Notes: generated from the letters alone by a model not told the origin. A stretch of DNA of 64,000 nucleotides from Allobaculum mucilyticum (GCF_022701195.1 NZ_CP078089.1:372001-436000); one strand, 5' to 3'; counted from the first letter of the stretch, positions 18,752 to 28,514 are shown. A program made the numbers and translations.

Positions 18752-19806
18752 CGATGGAGTTCCACCTTGCCGCTGTCGGTGACTTCGCCGATTACGTAGC
18801 TTTCCTGACCGTTTTCTTTGAGAATGGTCTGGATTTTTTCGACTTCAGCAGGATCGGCTGCAATGACGAAACCGATACCCATGTTGAAGACGTTGTACAG
18901 TTCTTCTTCGCGCAGGTTTCCCTTTTTGGCGATGAAGTCAAAGATTGCCGGACGCGGGAAAGAATCGAGATTGATCGATACGCCGAGTCCTTCCGGAAGC
19001 ATCCGCGGGATATTTTCATAGAATCCGCCGCCGGTAATATGAGCCATTCCGTGCAGGTCAGCCTTATCAAAGAGGGCTTTGACCGGACGGACATAAATTA
19101 CGGTAGGTTCAAGCAGAACATCGCCAAGACGGCGTCCGCCGAGTTCTTCAAATGTTTCATGCGGATCAAGCTGGTTGTCTTTGAACAGCACTTTGCGCAC
19201 CAGAGAGAATCCGTTGGAATGAACGCCTGAAGAAGGCAGTCCAATCAGGACATCTCCGGCTTTGACTTTCTGGTTGGTCAGCAGCTTGTCGCGTTCGACT
19301 GCACCGACACAGAAGCCGGCCAGGTCGTAATGATGAATGTCATACATGTCAGGCATTTCTGCCGTTTCGCCGCCGATCAGGGCAGCGTCGGAGAGTACGC
19401 AGCCGTCAGCAACGCCTTTGACAATCTGTTCGATGACTTCCGGATAGTTCTTGCCGACCGCAATGTAGTCCAGGAAGAACAGCGGTCTGGCCTGCTGAAC
19501 CAGAACGTCATTGACGCACATCGCAACCGCATCGATGCCGATTGTGTCGTGCTTGTCCATTTCAAAAGCGAGCATCAGCTTGGTGCCGACGCCATCCGTT
19601 CCGGAAACAAGAATCGGGTCCTTGCATCCGGCAAGTTTCGGGTCGAACATGCCGCCAAAAGCACCGATCGAATCGATCGCGCCTGGCACTTTTGTCCGTT
19701 CTACGTGCGATTTAATGCGGCGCACGCTGTCATATCCGGCTTCAAGATCGACGCCGGCTTCTCTGTATTGATCCGCATTGGATTTCTGCGTATATGGATC
19801 AGCCAT
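18748..19806 (-). CDS. purM: AIR synthase (FGAM cyclo-ligase)
   Basis: 352 residues, normal length; closes the imidazole ring of FGAM with ATP. Visible family blocks: [89 protein letters not shown] and [17 protein letters not shown] 188-base gap follows purL; an AAAGGAAAA site precedes ATG 19806. It overlaps purN by 4 bases. Confidence 0.97.
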   Translation of the reverse strand: MADPYTQKSNADQYREAGVDLEAGYDSVRRIKSHVERTKVPGAIDSIGAFGGMFDPKLAGCKDPILVSGTDGVGTKLMLAFEMDKHDTIGIDAVAMCVNDVLVQQARPLFFLDYIAVGKNYPEVIEQIVKGVADGCVLSDAALIGGETAEMPDMYDIHHYDLAGFCVGAVERDKLLTNQKVKAGDVLIGLPSSGVHSNGFSLVRKVLFKDNQLDPHETFEELGGRRLGDVLLEPTVIYVRPVKALFDKADLHGMAHITGGGFYENIPRMLPEGLGVSINLDSFPRPAIFDFIAKKGNLREEELYNVFNMGIGFVIAADPAEVEKIQTILKENGQESYVIGEVTDSGKVELHR

Positions 19807-19994
19807 TGTTCCAATTTTCCTTTCCCTGCCCGTTCAGCCCTGAAATTTTGCAGCGAACTGACGGGAGTCTGTATTCAGGCAGCCCGGATGCTTTTAAAGA
19901 TCCGGTACATCCTGATGTTTTCTGGGGCAGTCATCGCGGATCTGCATGAGAAGTCTCATACAGCCCGCTTAGTCTGCACAGTTTTGAGAGATGG

Positions 19995-22900
19995 TTAAGC
20001 TTCTTCTCCTTCGTGGGTAAAGAAGCGGACGCCGTTTTCGAAGATGTTCTGGTCGCGGTTGCCGCTGATGTTCTGGAACAGTCCGTCTTCATAGCGTTCG
20101 GAGTGGCCCATCTTGCCGAAGATCATGCCGTCTTCGGAAGTGATGCCTTCAATCGCGAGCATTGCACCGTTGAGGTTGTCTTCCGGATCCATGGATGGAT
20201 TGCCGTTTTCATCGACATACTGTGTGGCGATCTGTCCATGTTCGACTAAGGAGCGCAGCAGCTCTTCGTCAGCCATGAATTTGCCTTCGCCATGCGAGAG
20301 TGCGATCGAGAAGGTGTCGCCGGCGTTGAAATCCTGCAGCCATGGCGAAATGGTCGAAGTGACGCGGGTTCTTGCGATGCGGGAAACGTGACGGTTGATA
20401 TCGTTATGGAAGAGCGTAGCCAGTTCAGCGCCGTCTTTGTCGAGGTCGCCAAACGGGAGCAGTCCGGATTTAACCAGAGCCTGGAATCCGTTGCAGATAC
20501 CAAGGATCAGACCTTCGTTCGCACGCATGGTATTGAGTGCGTTTTTGATTTTTTCGTTGCGCAGAACGGACACGATGAATTTTCCGGATCCGTCTGGTTC
20601 GTCGCCCAGCGAGAAGCCGCCGACCAGCATGAAGATCTGTGCCTGTTCGATGGCTTTTGCCAGGGCATCGATTGATGCCTGGGCATGGTCTACGTCGAGG
20701 TTGTTGAAGACAACGGTGCGGACTTCAGCACCGGCACGACGGAATTTTTCAGCTGTATCGAATTCGCAGTTCTGACCTGGGAAGACAGGGATGACAACCA
20801 GCGGTTTTTCCACTTTGACTTTAGAATAGCGTTTTTTACCGGAAGTCAGTGCAACGTCTTCTGCTTTGAGATCGCCTGTTTCAGCTGCTTCTTTTGCCTG
20901 CATCGGATAGAGGCTGTCATAGCGCTCAACCCATGCTGCGTAAGCTTCATCAAGCGGTGTCTTTTCGCCGTTGATCGTTACAGCTTTTTCTTCAGTCGTT
21001 TCACCGATCAGCGTCCAGCCTGGGAGTGTAACCGGAGAATCGGTTTCGACAAGAATGGAGCCAATGCCAAATCCGAACGGATCGTCAAGACGGACATCTG
21101 CGCCGATTTCGCTGCCGAATGCCATGATGGCAAGAGCTGCAGCTGCGCCGCCGTCTTTGACAATGCGGGTACTCAGCACGTTGCCTGTGCTGATCTCTTT
21201 ATATAAGAAATCGAAATTTTCCTTGAGTTCATCGTAGTTGGGCGAATGATCCGCTTCTGGATGATGTTCGATGAGGTAGAGCGGATGATTTGCGCCTTTC
21301 AGAGCGGAAGAGACGACATGATCTGTTTTTTCGGTCGCAACCGCAAAGGTGATCAGCGTTGGCGGAACGTGAATGTCATTGAATGTTCCGCTCATGGAGT
21401 CCTTGCCGCCGATGGCCGGAGTGCCGAATTCCATTTCCGCTTTAAGCAGACCAAGCAGAGCCTGAAGCGGGTAGCCCCATTTCTTGGGATCTTTGCCAAG
21501 ACGTTCGAAGTATTCCTGGTTGGACAGGCGTGCACGCTTTGAATCAAAGCCAAGAGCAGCCAGACGGGCGAGTGCTTCGACAACGGAGTACTGTGCGCCA
21601 AGCCATGGCGAGTAGCTCGAAAGCTCCGGATCAAATCCGTAAACCATTGCTGAGCAGGTATTTGTAAAGCCATCGACCGGCAGCTTCTGAACGGAACCAA
21701 GTTCCGGGGTATGCTGGGTCGTTCCGCCAAATGGCATCAGAACCGTGCTCTTGCCGATGGAGGCGTCGAACATTTCCGACAGACCTCTCTGGCCGGCAAC
21801 ATTGGGTTCCTTAAGAACTTCGGTAAGCGTGGTTTCTTTTGTCTCAAACGGATTGCGGCTTTCGTCGCCGGGTTCAATATCGACATCAACGATCTGACGG
21901 ACGCCGTTTGTGTCGAGGAAGGAACGGTCGAGATCAACGATGACCTGTCCGCGCCATTTCATGACCAGACGGCCATCATCAGTAACAACAGCTACGCGTA
22001 CTGCATCCAGGTTTTCCTTTTCGCATTCCTTCAGGAAAGCTTCTTCGTCTTCCGGAGCGATGCACACAGCCATGCGCTCCTGGCTTTCCGAAATGGCAAG
22101 TTCTGTTCCGTCCAGACCTTCGTATTTCACAGGCACGGCATCCAGATTGATGTCCAGACCGTCAGCGAGTTCGCCGACCGCAACAGATACGCCGCCGGCA
22201 CCGAAGTCGTTGGCTTTCTTGATCAGACGGGTAGCTGCAGGATTGCGGAAGAGTCTCTGCAGCTTGCGCTCCATCAGCGCGTTACCCTTCTGTACTTCAG
22301 AGGAGCAGGTATCGAGCGATTTATCGTTGTGCTCTTTGGAAGAACCAGTCGCACCGCCGATACCGTCGCGTCCGGTTGCGCCGCCGATGTAGATGATGAC
22401 ATCGCCCGGCTGCGGTTTGTCGCGGCGGACATGATCTTTTGGAGCTGCGCCGATGACGCCGCCGACTTCCATGCGTTTTGCGGTGTAGCCAGGATCAAAG
22501 ACTTCTTCTACATACGTAGTTGCCAGACCGATCTGGTTTCCATAAGAGGAATAGCCTCTTGCAGCAGTTTTGGAAATCTTGGACTGCGGCAGTTTATGTT
22601 CAAGCGTTTCAGAGAGCGGTGCAGTAATGTCGCCGGCACCAGTCAGACGGACTGCCTGATAGACGTAGCTGCGTCCAGAAAGCGGGTCGCGGATCGCGCC
22701 GCCGATGCAGGTGGATGCGCCGCCGAATGGTTCGATTTCTGTTGGATGGTTGTGCGTTTCGTTTTTGAACATCAGCAGCCAGGGTTCCGGCTTGCCGTTG
22801 ACATCAACTTCAATTTCGATCGAGCAGGCATTGATTTCATCGCTGACTTCCTGATCGTCAAGCTGACCGCGCTTACGCAGAACGCGTCCGGAAATGGCAG

Positions 22901-23708
22901 CCAGATCCATCAGAGTCACCGGCTTTTCTTCACGCCCGGCCTCTTTGCGAAGAGCCAGATACAGATTCCAGGCGTCTTCCATCTGAGAAGCAAACTGCTT
23001 GTCGCTGAACTTCACGCTGCGAAGCATGGTTTCAAATGTGGTGTGACGGCAATGGTCTGACCAGTAAGTATCGAGAACGCGGATCTCTGTCAGACTTGGA
23101 TCACGGTGCTTGTGATCTCTGAACTCGCCCTGGACAAATTTCAGATCTTCAAAAGACATCGCTAGACCAAGCGACTGACGAAGCGCTTCAAGTTCGTCAT
23201 CATTCATGCCTGTGAAGCCTTCAACGACCGGTACGTCGTGAATGTCTGCGGTCTGCGAATCGTCGAGAACAGACAGATCTTTGCGGCGGGATTCAACCGG
23301 GTTGATCATGTAGCTTTCAATGGCCTTGAACTGTTCGTCATCGATTCCCTGCATGACAAGAAGGGTGCCGGAGTGAATGCGGACATCCTTCTTATTGTTG
23401 AGAAGCATCAGGCACTGCATGGCAGAATCTGCACGCTGGTCATACTGACCGGGCAGGTATTCCATTGCCAGTGTCATCGAACCGTCTGTATCAACAGACT
23501 CGAGTACTTCATCAATGGCCGGTTCGGCGAGAACCTGACCTTCGAGCAGACGCAGGTCATCTTCATCAGCATTGAAGATGTCGTAAATGACGTACTGGTC
23601 AAGATGGAAATCGCTGCCCAGACCGAGATCTTTTTTCAGGGCGTCTTCAAGTGAACGGCTTTCCACCTGGAATGCCGGCTTTTTGCCAATAAATCGACGG
23701 GTATTCAC
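19995..23708 (-). CDS. purL: FGAM synthase, single-chain form
   Basis: 1237 residues, the large one-polypeptide form rather than the split PurL/PurQ/PurS type. It has an N-terminal PurS-like domain, two AIRS-like ATP domains (YWSDHCRHTTFET, FKNETHNHPTEIEPFGGASTC, and PFGGTTQHTPE with AIGGKDSMSGTF) and a C-terminal class I glutaminase (VIPVFPGQNCEFDTA, nucleophile Cys in LGICNGFQALVKSG, His in ALSHGEGKF). The start is GTG at 23708 with GAGGAAG upstream, 3 bases after the purE stop. It converts FGAR and glutamine to FGAM. Confidence 0.97.
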   Translation of the reverse strand: MNTRRFIGKKPAFQVESRSLEDALKKDLGLGSDFHLDQYVIYDIFNADEDDLRLLEGQVLAEPAIDEVLESVDTDGSMTLAMEYLPGQYDQRADSAMQCLMLLNNKKDVRIHSGTLLVMQGIDDEQFKAIESYMINPVESRRKDLSVLDDSQTADIHDVPVVEGFTGMNDDELEALRQSLGLAMSFEDLKFVQGEFRDHKHRDPSLTEIRVLDTYWSDHCRHTTFETMLRSVKFSDKQFASQMEDAWNLYLALRKEAGREEKPVTLMDLAAISGRVLRKRGQLDDQEVSDEINACSIEIEVDVNGKPEPWLLMFKNETHNHPTEIEPFGGASTCIGGAIRDPLSGRSYVYQAVRLTGAGDITAPLSETLEHKLPQSKISKTAARGYSSYGNQIGLATTYVEEVFDPGYTAKRMEVGGVIGAAPKDHVRRDKPQPGDVIIYIGGATGRDGIGGATGSSKEHNDKSLDTCSSEVQKGNALMERKLQRLFRNPAATRLIKKANDFGAGGVSVAVGELADGLDINLDAVPVKYEGLDGTELAISESQERMAVCIAPEDEEAFLKECEKENLDAVRVAVVTDDGRLVMKWRGQVIVDLDRSFLDTNGVRQIVDVDIEPGDESRNPFETKETTLTEVLKEPNVAGQRGLSEMFDASIGKSTVLMPFGGTTQHTPELGSVQKLPVDGFTNTCSAMVYGFDPELSSYSPWLGAQYSVVEALARLAALGFDSKRARLSNQEYFERLGKDPKKWGYPLQALLGLLKAEMEFGTPAIGGKDSMSGTFNDIHVPPTLITFAVATEKTDHVVSSALKGANHPLYLIEHHPEADHSPNYDELKENFDFLYKEISTGNVLSTRIVKDGGAAAALAIMAFGSEIGADVRLDDPFGFGIGSILVETDSPVTLPGWTLIGETTEEKAVTINGEKTPLDEAYAAWVERYDSLYPMQAKEAAETGDLKAEDVALTSGKKRYSKVKVEKPLVVIPVFPGQNCEFDTAEKFRRAGAEVRTVVFNNLDVDHAQASIDALAKAIEQAQIFMLVGGFSLGDEPDGSGKFIVSVLRNEKIKNALNTMRANEGLILGICNGFQALVKSGLLPFGDLDKDGAELATLFHNDINRHVSRIARTRVTSTISPWLQDFNAGDTFSIALSHGEGKFMADEELLRSLVEHGQIATQYVDENGNPSMDPEDNLNGAMLAIEGITSEDGMIFGKMGHSERYEDGLFQNISGNRDQNIFENGVRFFTHEGEEA

Positions 23709-23711
23709 GGG

Positions 23712-24206
23712 TTATTCTTCCTCCAGTCTTGAAGCAGCGAGAACGGATTCTTTCTGGTTCTGCTTGAAGGCTTCAAGTGTTTTTTCCACTTCCGGATCGG
23801 ACAGAGCGATCATCTGTGCGGCAAGAATTGCAGCATTCTTCGCGCCGGCTTTGCCGATGGCAACTGTAGCGACCGGAACGCCCGAAGGCATCTGTACGGT
23901 CGAAAGCAGAGAATCCATGCCGCCAAGCGCGGATGTCTGCATCGGAATGCCGATGACCGGCAGAATGGTCGAGCTGGCCAGAACGCCGGCAAGGTGAGCT
24001 GCACCGCCGGCTGCGGCGATAATGACCTGAATTCCGTTTTTCTTCGCATTGCGGGAAAGTTCAAGAACGGCATCCGGCGTACGGTGCGCCGAAAGAATCC
24101 GGACTTCATAAGACAGGTTCAGCGCTTTCAGCTGATCCATGCATCCTTCCATTGCCGGCAGGTCAGACCGGCTTCCCATAACGACTAAAACTCTTGGACT
24201 GTTCAT
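23712..24206 (-). CDS. purE: N5-CAIR mutase (AIR carboxylase catalytic subunit)
   Basis: 164 residues. Active-site blocks MGSRSDLPAM, SAHRTPD and AAGGAAHLAGVLAS, IPMQTSALGGMDSLLSTVQMP fit class I PurE. Class I normally needs PurK to make N5-CAIR, but no purK is visible here; it may lie elsewhere or PurE may work with CO2 directly. AGGAGGAAA lies upstream of ATG 24206. It is the first gene of the seven-gene minus-strand operon and is preceded by a long structured leader with a terminator. Confidence 0.95.
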   Translation of the reverse strand: MNSPRVLVVMGSRSDLPAMEGCMDQLKALNLSYEVRILSAHRTPDAVLELSRNAKKNGIQVIIAAAGGAAHLAGVLASSTILPVIGIPMQTSALGGMDSLLSTVQMPSGVPVATVAIGKAGAKNAAILAAQMIALSDPEVEKTLEAFKQNQKESVLAASRLEEE

Positions 24207-24253
24207 AGCTGCTCTGTTGTTTCCTCCTCGTATCTCTTTATTCTTCTCTGTTC

Positions 24254-24295
24254 AGGCAAAAACAAAAAGCATGCCAAAATTTATCGGGGCATGCT
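24254..24295 (-). terminator. Leader terminator (attenuator) before purE
   Basis: On the minus strand AGCATGCC, a 12-base loop and GGCATGCT are followed by TTTTTGTTTTTG (plus strand arms 24268-24275 and 24288-24295). It ends about 48 bases before the purE start and so must be bypassed for the operon to be read, which implies attenuation control. Confidence 0.8.
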
Positions 24296-24361
24296 AAAAA
24301 TAGCGTTCTTATTTTTACTTTTGTGTCTAAAAGTCATGACCATAACTTCCGCCTCCAAAAG

Positions 24362-24497
24362 CCGCAACACTCGTTGCGGTTTCATCGTAAGAAAAAGGCC
24401 ACCTAAAAACAATTGGATTTTCCCGACCCGCTCAAATCCGGCACCAAATCCGGCTTTTTGTCCCAATCATGCACTTGAACCGATGAGATGAAACCGC
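24362..24497 (-). promoter_or_regulatory. Structured purE leader, candidate unassigned riboswitch
   Basis: On the minus strand an 11-bp perfect long-range stem GCGGTTTCATC (plus 24487-24497) with GATGAAACCGC (plus 24376-24386) encloses about 100 bases that contain smaller pairings (ATTGG with CCAAT, GGATTT with AAATCC, two GCCGGATTTG direct repeats). The 3' strand of the long stem overlaps a competing perfect hairpin CCGCAAC-gagt-GTTGCGG (plus 24362-24379), so the two cannot form together. This is how riboswitch expression platforms look. I could not match purine, PRPP/ykkC, ZTP or THF consensus. A 120-bp inverted-repeat DNA element is the alternative. Confidence 0.45.
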
Positions 24498-24623
24498 TTT
24501 GCACCTGTAATGAAAATTGTTTCATTGACTGTGAGCGGGCTTACAAACATGAGCCTGTCCATGATCATGCCTGAAAAAATGGTCCAAAGCCCGCACACTC
24601 GGCCCCTGACACCCGGATGCGGA

Positions 24624-24651
24624 TTGAAAGGCAAAAACGACTCGCTATAAT
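24624..24651 (+). promoter_or_regulatory. purCB promoter
   Basis: TTGAAA (24624-24629), 16-base spacer, TATAAT (24646-24651). Start would be near 24658, giving a purC leader of about 150 bases with no obvious riboswitch. Confidence 0.7.
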
Positions 24652-24807
24652 GAATGCGTTTTAAGAAATTCCTTCATCCCCCGAAATGACTGCGATCCGG
24701 TGCTCATTCTGCATGACAGAATCCGGCCAGAAAGACAGTCGCTTGAGGAGAGAAGGCAGAGAAAACAGATCCCGGCCCGAACGGCATTGGAAAGAAAGGC
24801 AATCAGC

Positions 24808-25521
24808 ATGGAACAGAAAGAACAGTTATACGAAGGAAAAGCGAAAAAAGTCTTCGCCACAGACAATCCTGAACTTGTCATCGTCGACTACAAAGACGAT
24901 GCGACCGCATTCAACGGTCTGAAAAAAGGAACCATCAAAGGCAAAGGCGCCATCAACAACCGCATGACCAACTACCTGATGAAAGTTCTCGAAGGCAAAG
25001 GCGTGCCGACACATCTCGTTGAAGAAATCGACGACCGTAAAACCGTTGTTAAAAAAGTGGACATCATTCCTCTCGAAGTCATCATCCGCAACAAAGCAGC
25101 CGGTTCGTTCTCCAAGCGCCTCGGCATTCCGGAAGGCAGCGAACTGAAATGCTCCACTCTTGAATTCAGCTACAAAGACGATGATCTGGGCGATCCGCTG
25201 ATCAACTCCTACATGGCCCGTGCCATCGGTGCAGCAACCCAGGAAGAAATCGATACAATCACCCGCTACGCATTCACCGTCAACGAAGTCCTCAAAGAGT
25301 TCTTTGATGAAATCGGCATCGAGCTGATCGACTTCAAACTTGAGTTCGGAAAAACATCCGACGGAACAATCGTTCTTGCTGACGAAATTTCTCCGGATAC
25401 CTGCCGTTACTGGGATAAGAAAACCGGCGCACATCTCGACAAAGATACATTCCGCCGCGATCTGGGCAACCCGGAAGGCGCTTATCAGGAAGTCTTCCGC
25501 CGCATGGGGTTTGACGCGTAA
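24808..25521 (+). CDS. purC: SAICAR synthase
   Basis: 237 residues; joins CAIR and aspartate with ATP. Blocks: QLYEGKAKKVFATD at the N-terminus, YKDDATAFNGLKKGTIKGKG, PLEVIIRNKAAGSF and DFKLEFGKTSDGTIVLADEISPDTCR near 180-200. I choose ATG 24808 (MEQKEQLYEG) because AAAGG lies 8 bases upstream; the frame is open for 36 more codons but without a ribosome site. It is divergent from purE and overlaps purB by one base (TAATG). Confidence 0.96.
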   Translation: MEQKEQLYEGKAKKVFATDNPELVIVDYKDDATAFNGLKKGTIKGKGAINNRMTNYLMKVLEGKGVPTHLVEEIDDRKTVVKKVDIIPLEVIIRNKAAGSFSKRLGIPEGSELKCSTLEFSYKDDDLGDPLINSYMARAIGAATQEEIDTITRYAFTVNEVLKEFFDEIGIELIDFKLEFGKTSDGTIVLADEISPDTCRYWDKKTGAHLDKDTFRRDLGNPEGAYQEVFRRMGFDA

Positions 25522-26954
25522 TGAGCCACACAGAATATACTTCTCCGCTCTCGCAGCGCTACGCCTCCAAAGAAATGAAATATCTCTTCAGTGAAGAGAA
25601 GAAATTCCAGACCTGGCGCAGACTCTGGATCGCTCTGGCTCAGGCTGAACAGGAACTCGGCCTGGACATCACCGATGAGCAGATCGAAGAACTCAAAGCC
25701 CACGCCACAGATATCAACTACGACGATGCCAAAGCCCGCGAAAAGATCGTCCGTCATGACGTTATGTCTCATGTCTATGCATACGGTCTGCAGGCTCCAA
25801 AAGCCAAAGGCATCATTCACCTCGGTGCAACCAGCTGCTATGTCGGTGACAACACCGATCTGATCATCATGCATGAAGGACTTGAACTGATTCAGTCCAA
25901 GCTTGCTGCAGTTCTTGCCCGTCTTGAGGCTTTTGCACTTGAATACAAAGACATGCCGGCTCTTGCCTTCACCCACTTCCAGCCTGCACAGCCGACAACA
26001 GTCGGCAAGCGTGCTTCGCTGTGGGCACAGGATCTCGTCATGGACTATGAAGAGATTTCCTGGCTGCTCGAGCACAAGAAACTGCTCGGACAGAAAGGTA
26101 CCACCGGAACACAGGCTTCCTTCCTTGAACTCTTTGACGGCGATTCCAAAAAAGCCGCAAAAATCGATGCCCTGATCTGCGAGAAAATGGGCTACAACGA
26201 CTGGTTCGCCGTTTCCGGACAGACGTATCCGAGAAAATACGACACCCGCGTTCTCCAGGCTCTTTCGGGCATTGCGCAGTCCGCTCACAAATTCTCCAAC
26301 GACCTGCGCCTGCTCCAGCACAAGAAAGAAATGGAAGAACCGTTTGAAAAAGGCCAGATCGGCTCTTCTGCCATGGCTTACAAGCGCAATCCGATGCGCA
26401 GCGAGCGTATGGCTGCCCTGGCCAACTATGTCATCGCTGATACGATGAACCCGGCCATCACCGCTTCTACACAGTGGTTTGAGCGTACGCTCGACGATTC
26501 CGCCAACAAGCGTATTGCGGTTGCGGAAGCCTTCCTTGCAGTTGACGGCATTCTCGATCTGTACCTCAACATCACAGACGGCCTTGTCGTCTATCCGAAA
26601 GTCGTTGAAGCCGACCTGCGCAAAGAGCTGCCGTTCATGGCAACCGAAAACATCATGATGGATGCTGTCAAAGCCGGCGGCGACCGTCAGGAGCTCCACG
26701 AAAAGATCCGTCAGCACTCCATGGAAGCTGCAAGACAGGTCAAAGAATTCGGTAAAGAAAACGACCTGCTTGAACGTATTGCAGCCGATGAATCCTTCCC
26801 TCTGACAATGGAAGAGCTCGAAGCCCGCATGAACCCTTCGCTCTACGTCGGACGCGCTCCGGAGCAGACCGAAGAATTCTTCCATAACGTGGTTGACCCG
26901 ATTCTGGAAAACCATCCAGAAGCCAGAAAGCTGACCGCTGAAATCAACGTATAA
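25521..26954 (+). CDS. purB: Adenylosuccinate lyase
   Basis: 477 residues. It removes fumarate from SAICAR and from adenylosuccinate, serving both IMP and AMP synthesis. Family blocks: TSPLSQRYAS at the N-terminus, KIVRHDVMSHVYAYG, HLGATSCYVGDNTDL, the signature GQIGSSAMAYKRNPMRSER with the catalytic Ser loop (about 285-300), and ASTQWFERTLDDSANKRI. The ATG shares its A with the purC stop. An ISL3-type element has inserted on the stop codon, but the target duplication restores TAA, so the protein is unchanged; the original terminator now lies 1.7 kb downstream. Confidence 0.97.
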   Translation: MSHTEYTSPLSQRYASKEMKYLFSEEKKFQTWRRLWIALAQAEQELGLDITDEQIEELKAHATDINYDDAKAREKIVRHDVMSHVYAYGLQAPKAKGIIHLGATSCYVGDNTDLIIMHEGLELIQSKLAAVLARLEAFALEYKDMPALAFTHFQPAQPTTVGKRASLWAQDLVMDYEEISWLLEHKKLLGQKGTTGTQASFLELFDGDSKKAAKIDALICEKMGYNDWFAVSGQTYPRKYDTRVLQALSGIAQSAHKFSNDLRLLQHKKEMEEPFEKGQIGSSAMAYKRNPMRSERMAALANYVIADTMNPAITASTQWFERTLDDSANKRIAVAEAFLAVDGILDLYLNITDGLVVYPKVVEADLRKELPFMATENIMMDAVKAGGDRQELHEKIRQHSMEAARQVKEFGKENDLLERIAADESFPLTMEELEARMNPSLYVGRAPEQTEEFFHNVVDPILENHPEARKLTAEINV

Positions 26955-27011
26955 GTTTGAGGCAATTGCGCTTCGGGTGGGTAAGTCCTTTATTACAGAA
27001 TGCTGGTGGAA

Positions 27012-27199
27012 GATCCTTCCTTCCGTCGCCTCGCTCGCGGTTTGGGGAGTTCACAGGTTCCGGATGGCCACAAGGGTTTAAGCGTCAGCGGCCCTTGTGG
27101 ACAGACGGGTTCTGTGAAATCATCCAATCCGAGCGGGGCAGGAAGGAAGGATCCCCCTTCACTTCTAGAGCTGAGCGAGCGCCCAGCCGGCGAGGCGAC
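27012..27199. repeat. Large nested palindrome at the 3' side of the ISL3 transposase
   Basis: Nested arms: GATCCTTCCTTCC (27012-27024) with GGAAGGAAGGATC (27141-27153), TTCACAG (27050-27056) with CTGTGAA (27112-27118), and CCACAAGGG (27068-27076) with CCCTTGTGG (27092-27100). A further pair, GTCGCCTCG (27025-27033) with CGAGGCGAC (27191-27199), crosses the first pair, so the arms are alternative or pseudoknotted. No coding sequence is seen here. Confidence 0.7.
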
Positions 27200-27200
27200 C

Positions 27201-28514
27201 TTATTCAAAATCTGTGTCAGCTGTATAAGCTGGTCTCAGATTTCTTCCCACGTTTGAACAGACAAGCATGATCATTCCGATCAGACTATCCACATCCTGA
27301 AAGCCATACGAACGACGAATGATCAGCTTAATCTTGTTGTTCAGAGCTTCGATCCGCGCATTCGACAAGCCGTATTTCATCGTACTCAGAATTGACTGCG
27401 TGTGGCGCCGGATCTTCCTGCTCAGCTCGACAAACTCCGGAATTCTGCAGCGGCTCGCCCAGGAAAGCCATTTTTTCAGTGCTTCTTCTACACCTTCATT
27501 CGAGCGGAAGATCGCACGAAGGGACTCCTTGATCTGATATCCGCGAAACAGTTTAGGAAAGACCTTCTGGATGTGATTCAAACTCTCCCGCTGGTATTCC
27601 GTCAGATTTTCAGGATTCTTTCCAAGTGGATATTTCGATCTCTTCAGTGTCACTGATTCTTTTTCCTTTGGTTCGGTTCCTTTCTTTGGACGTCCGACTT
27701 TCCGTTTAGGTAAAGACTTATCCTGCTCATAGGCTTCTCGCCAGATCCTTCTGCGCATCCGATCGAGAGCATCAATCGCCCATGTAACCACATGATAGGG
27801 ATCGATACAGAACTCTGCTTGAGGAGAATTCTCGTTTACCGTGTTTTTGATCCATCGAGCGCCGTCACCACTGACCATCCGGATCTGGGAGGCACAATCT
27901 TCACCGATTCGTTCATAGAACTTTTCGAAGGTGTTTTTACCAAAGCCATCGTGTGCCCAGACGACCTCGCCAGTCTGCTGGTTCACCACTGTTGTGATGT
28001 AGGTGTGACCCTTGCGATAGCTGGTTTCATCCACGCCGATCACTTCAAGGTTTTCGAACTTCTTGTCCGGATCTATTTCTTTGACCTTCTGGACTCTGGC
28101 AATGATGGTTCCAACAGTCCTCCAGTTGATCCGCATCAGCTGACAAACCAGCTTTTTGGACTGGTGAATGGCCTGAAAAGCAACCTGCTGCTCGAACTTT
28201 TTGGTGAACTTAGAACCGTGAAATGCCCATGGAACGGCTTCTGTAACAACACCGTGTTCAGCGCATTTGATTCTTTTAACATCGGCCACGATGAACACTT
28301 TGTGGGTACCCATATCGAGGGCACGCCATCTGCGGGCTCTCGTTTTGGCGTCATATCCCGGCATGTGTTGTCCGCAGTGCGGGCAGATTCCGCTTTCCTT
28401 TTTATGGAGCTTAACGTGGACAAGAACGCTGTCTTTCTGATTGTTCTCCTCAACTTTTACGATGGATACTCCTTTGAGCTTTTGAGTGTTTTTGATAAGC
28501 TGATTGTGGGTCAT
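27201..28514 (-). CDS. ISL3-family transposase
   Basis: About 437 residues. An N-terminal zinc-binding domain (ICPHCGQHMPGYD, and KRIKCAEHG near 80) is followed by a DDE domain: Asp in LEVIGVDETSYRKGHTY, Asp in MVSGDGARWI with CIDPYHVVTWAIDALD, and the C-terminal SNARIEALNNKIKLI with the catalytic Glu. These are standard ISL3 features. ATG 28514 (MTHNQLIKNTQK) is chosen with AAAGGA about 13 bases upstream; the frame is open to 28559. No disruption is seen. Confidence 0.93.
   Translation of the reverse strand: MTHNQLIKNTQKLKGVSIVKVEENNQKDSVLVHVKLHKKESGICPHCGQHMPGYDAKTRARRWRALDMGTHKVFIVADVKRIKCAEHGVVTEAVPWAFHGSKFTKKFEQQVAFQAIHQSKKLVCQLMRINWRTVGTIIARVQKVKEIDPDKKFENLEVIGVDETSYRKGHTYITTVVNQQTGEVVWAHDGFGKNTFEKFYERIGEDCASQIRMVSGDGARWIKNTVNENSPQAEFCIDPYHVVTWAIDALDRMRRRIWREAYEQDKSLPKRKVGRPKKGTEPKEKESVTLKRSKYPLGKNPENLTEYQRESLNHIQKVFPKLFRGYQIKESLRAIFRSNEGVEEALKKWLSWASRCRIPEFVELSRKIRRHTQSILSTMKYGLSNARIEALNNKIKLIIRRSYGFQDVDSLIGMIMLVCSNVGRNLRPAYTADTDFE

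Noticed and set aside
24207-24807. Purine, PRPP, ZTP or THF riboswitch, or PurR boxes in the pur divergon
   Set aside because: A stretch GGGACAAAAAGCC recalls ykkC RNAs but the other conserved parts are missing, and no other consensus fits; only an unassigned structure is claimed.
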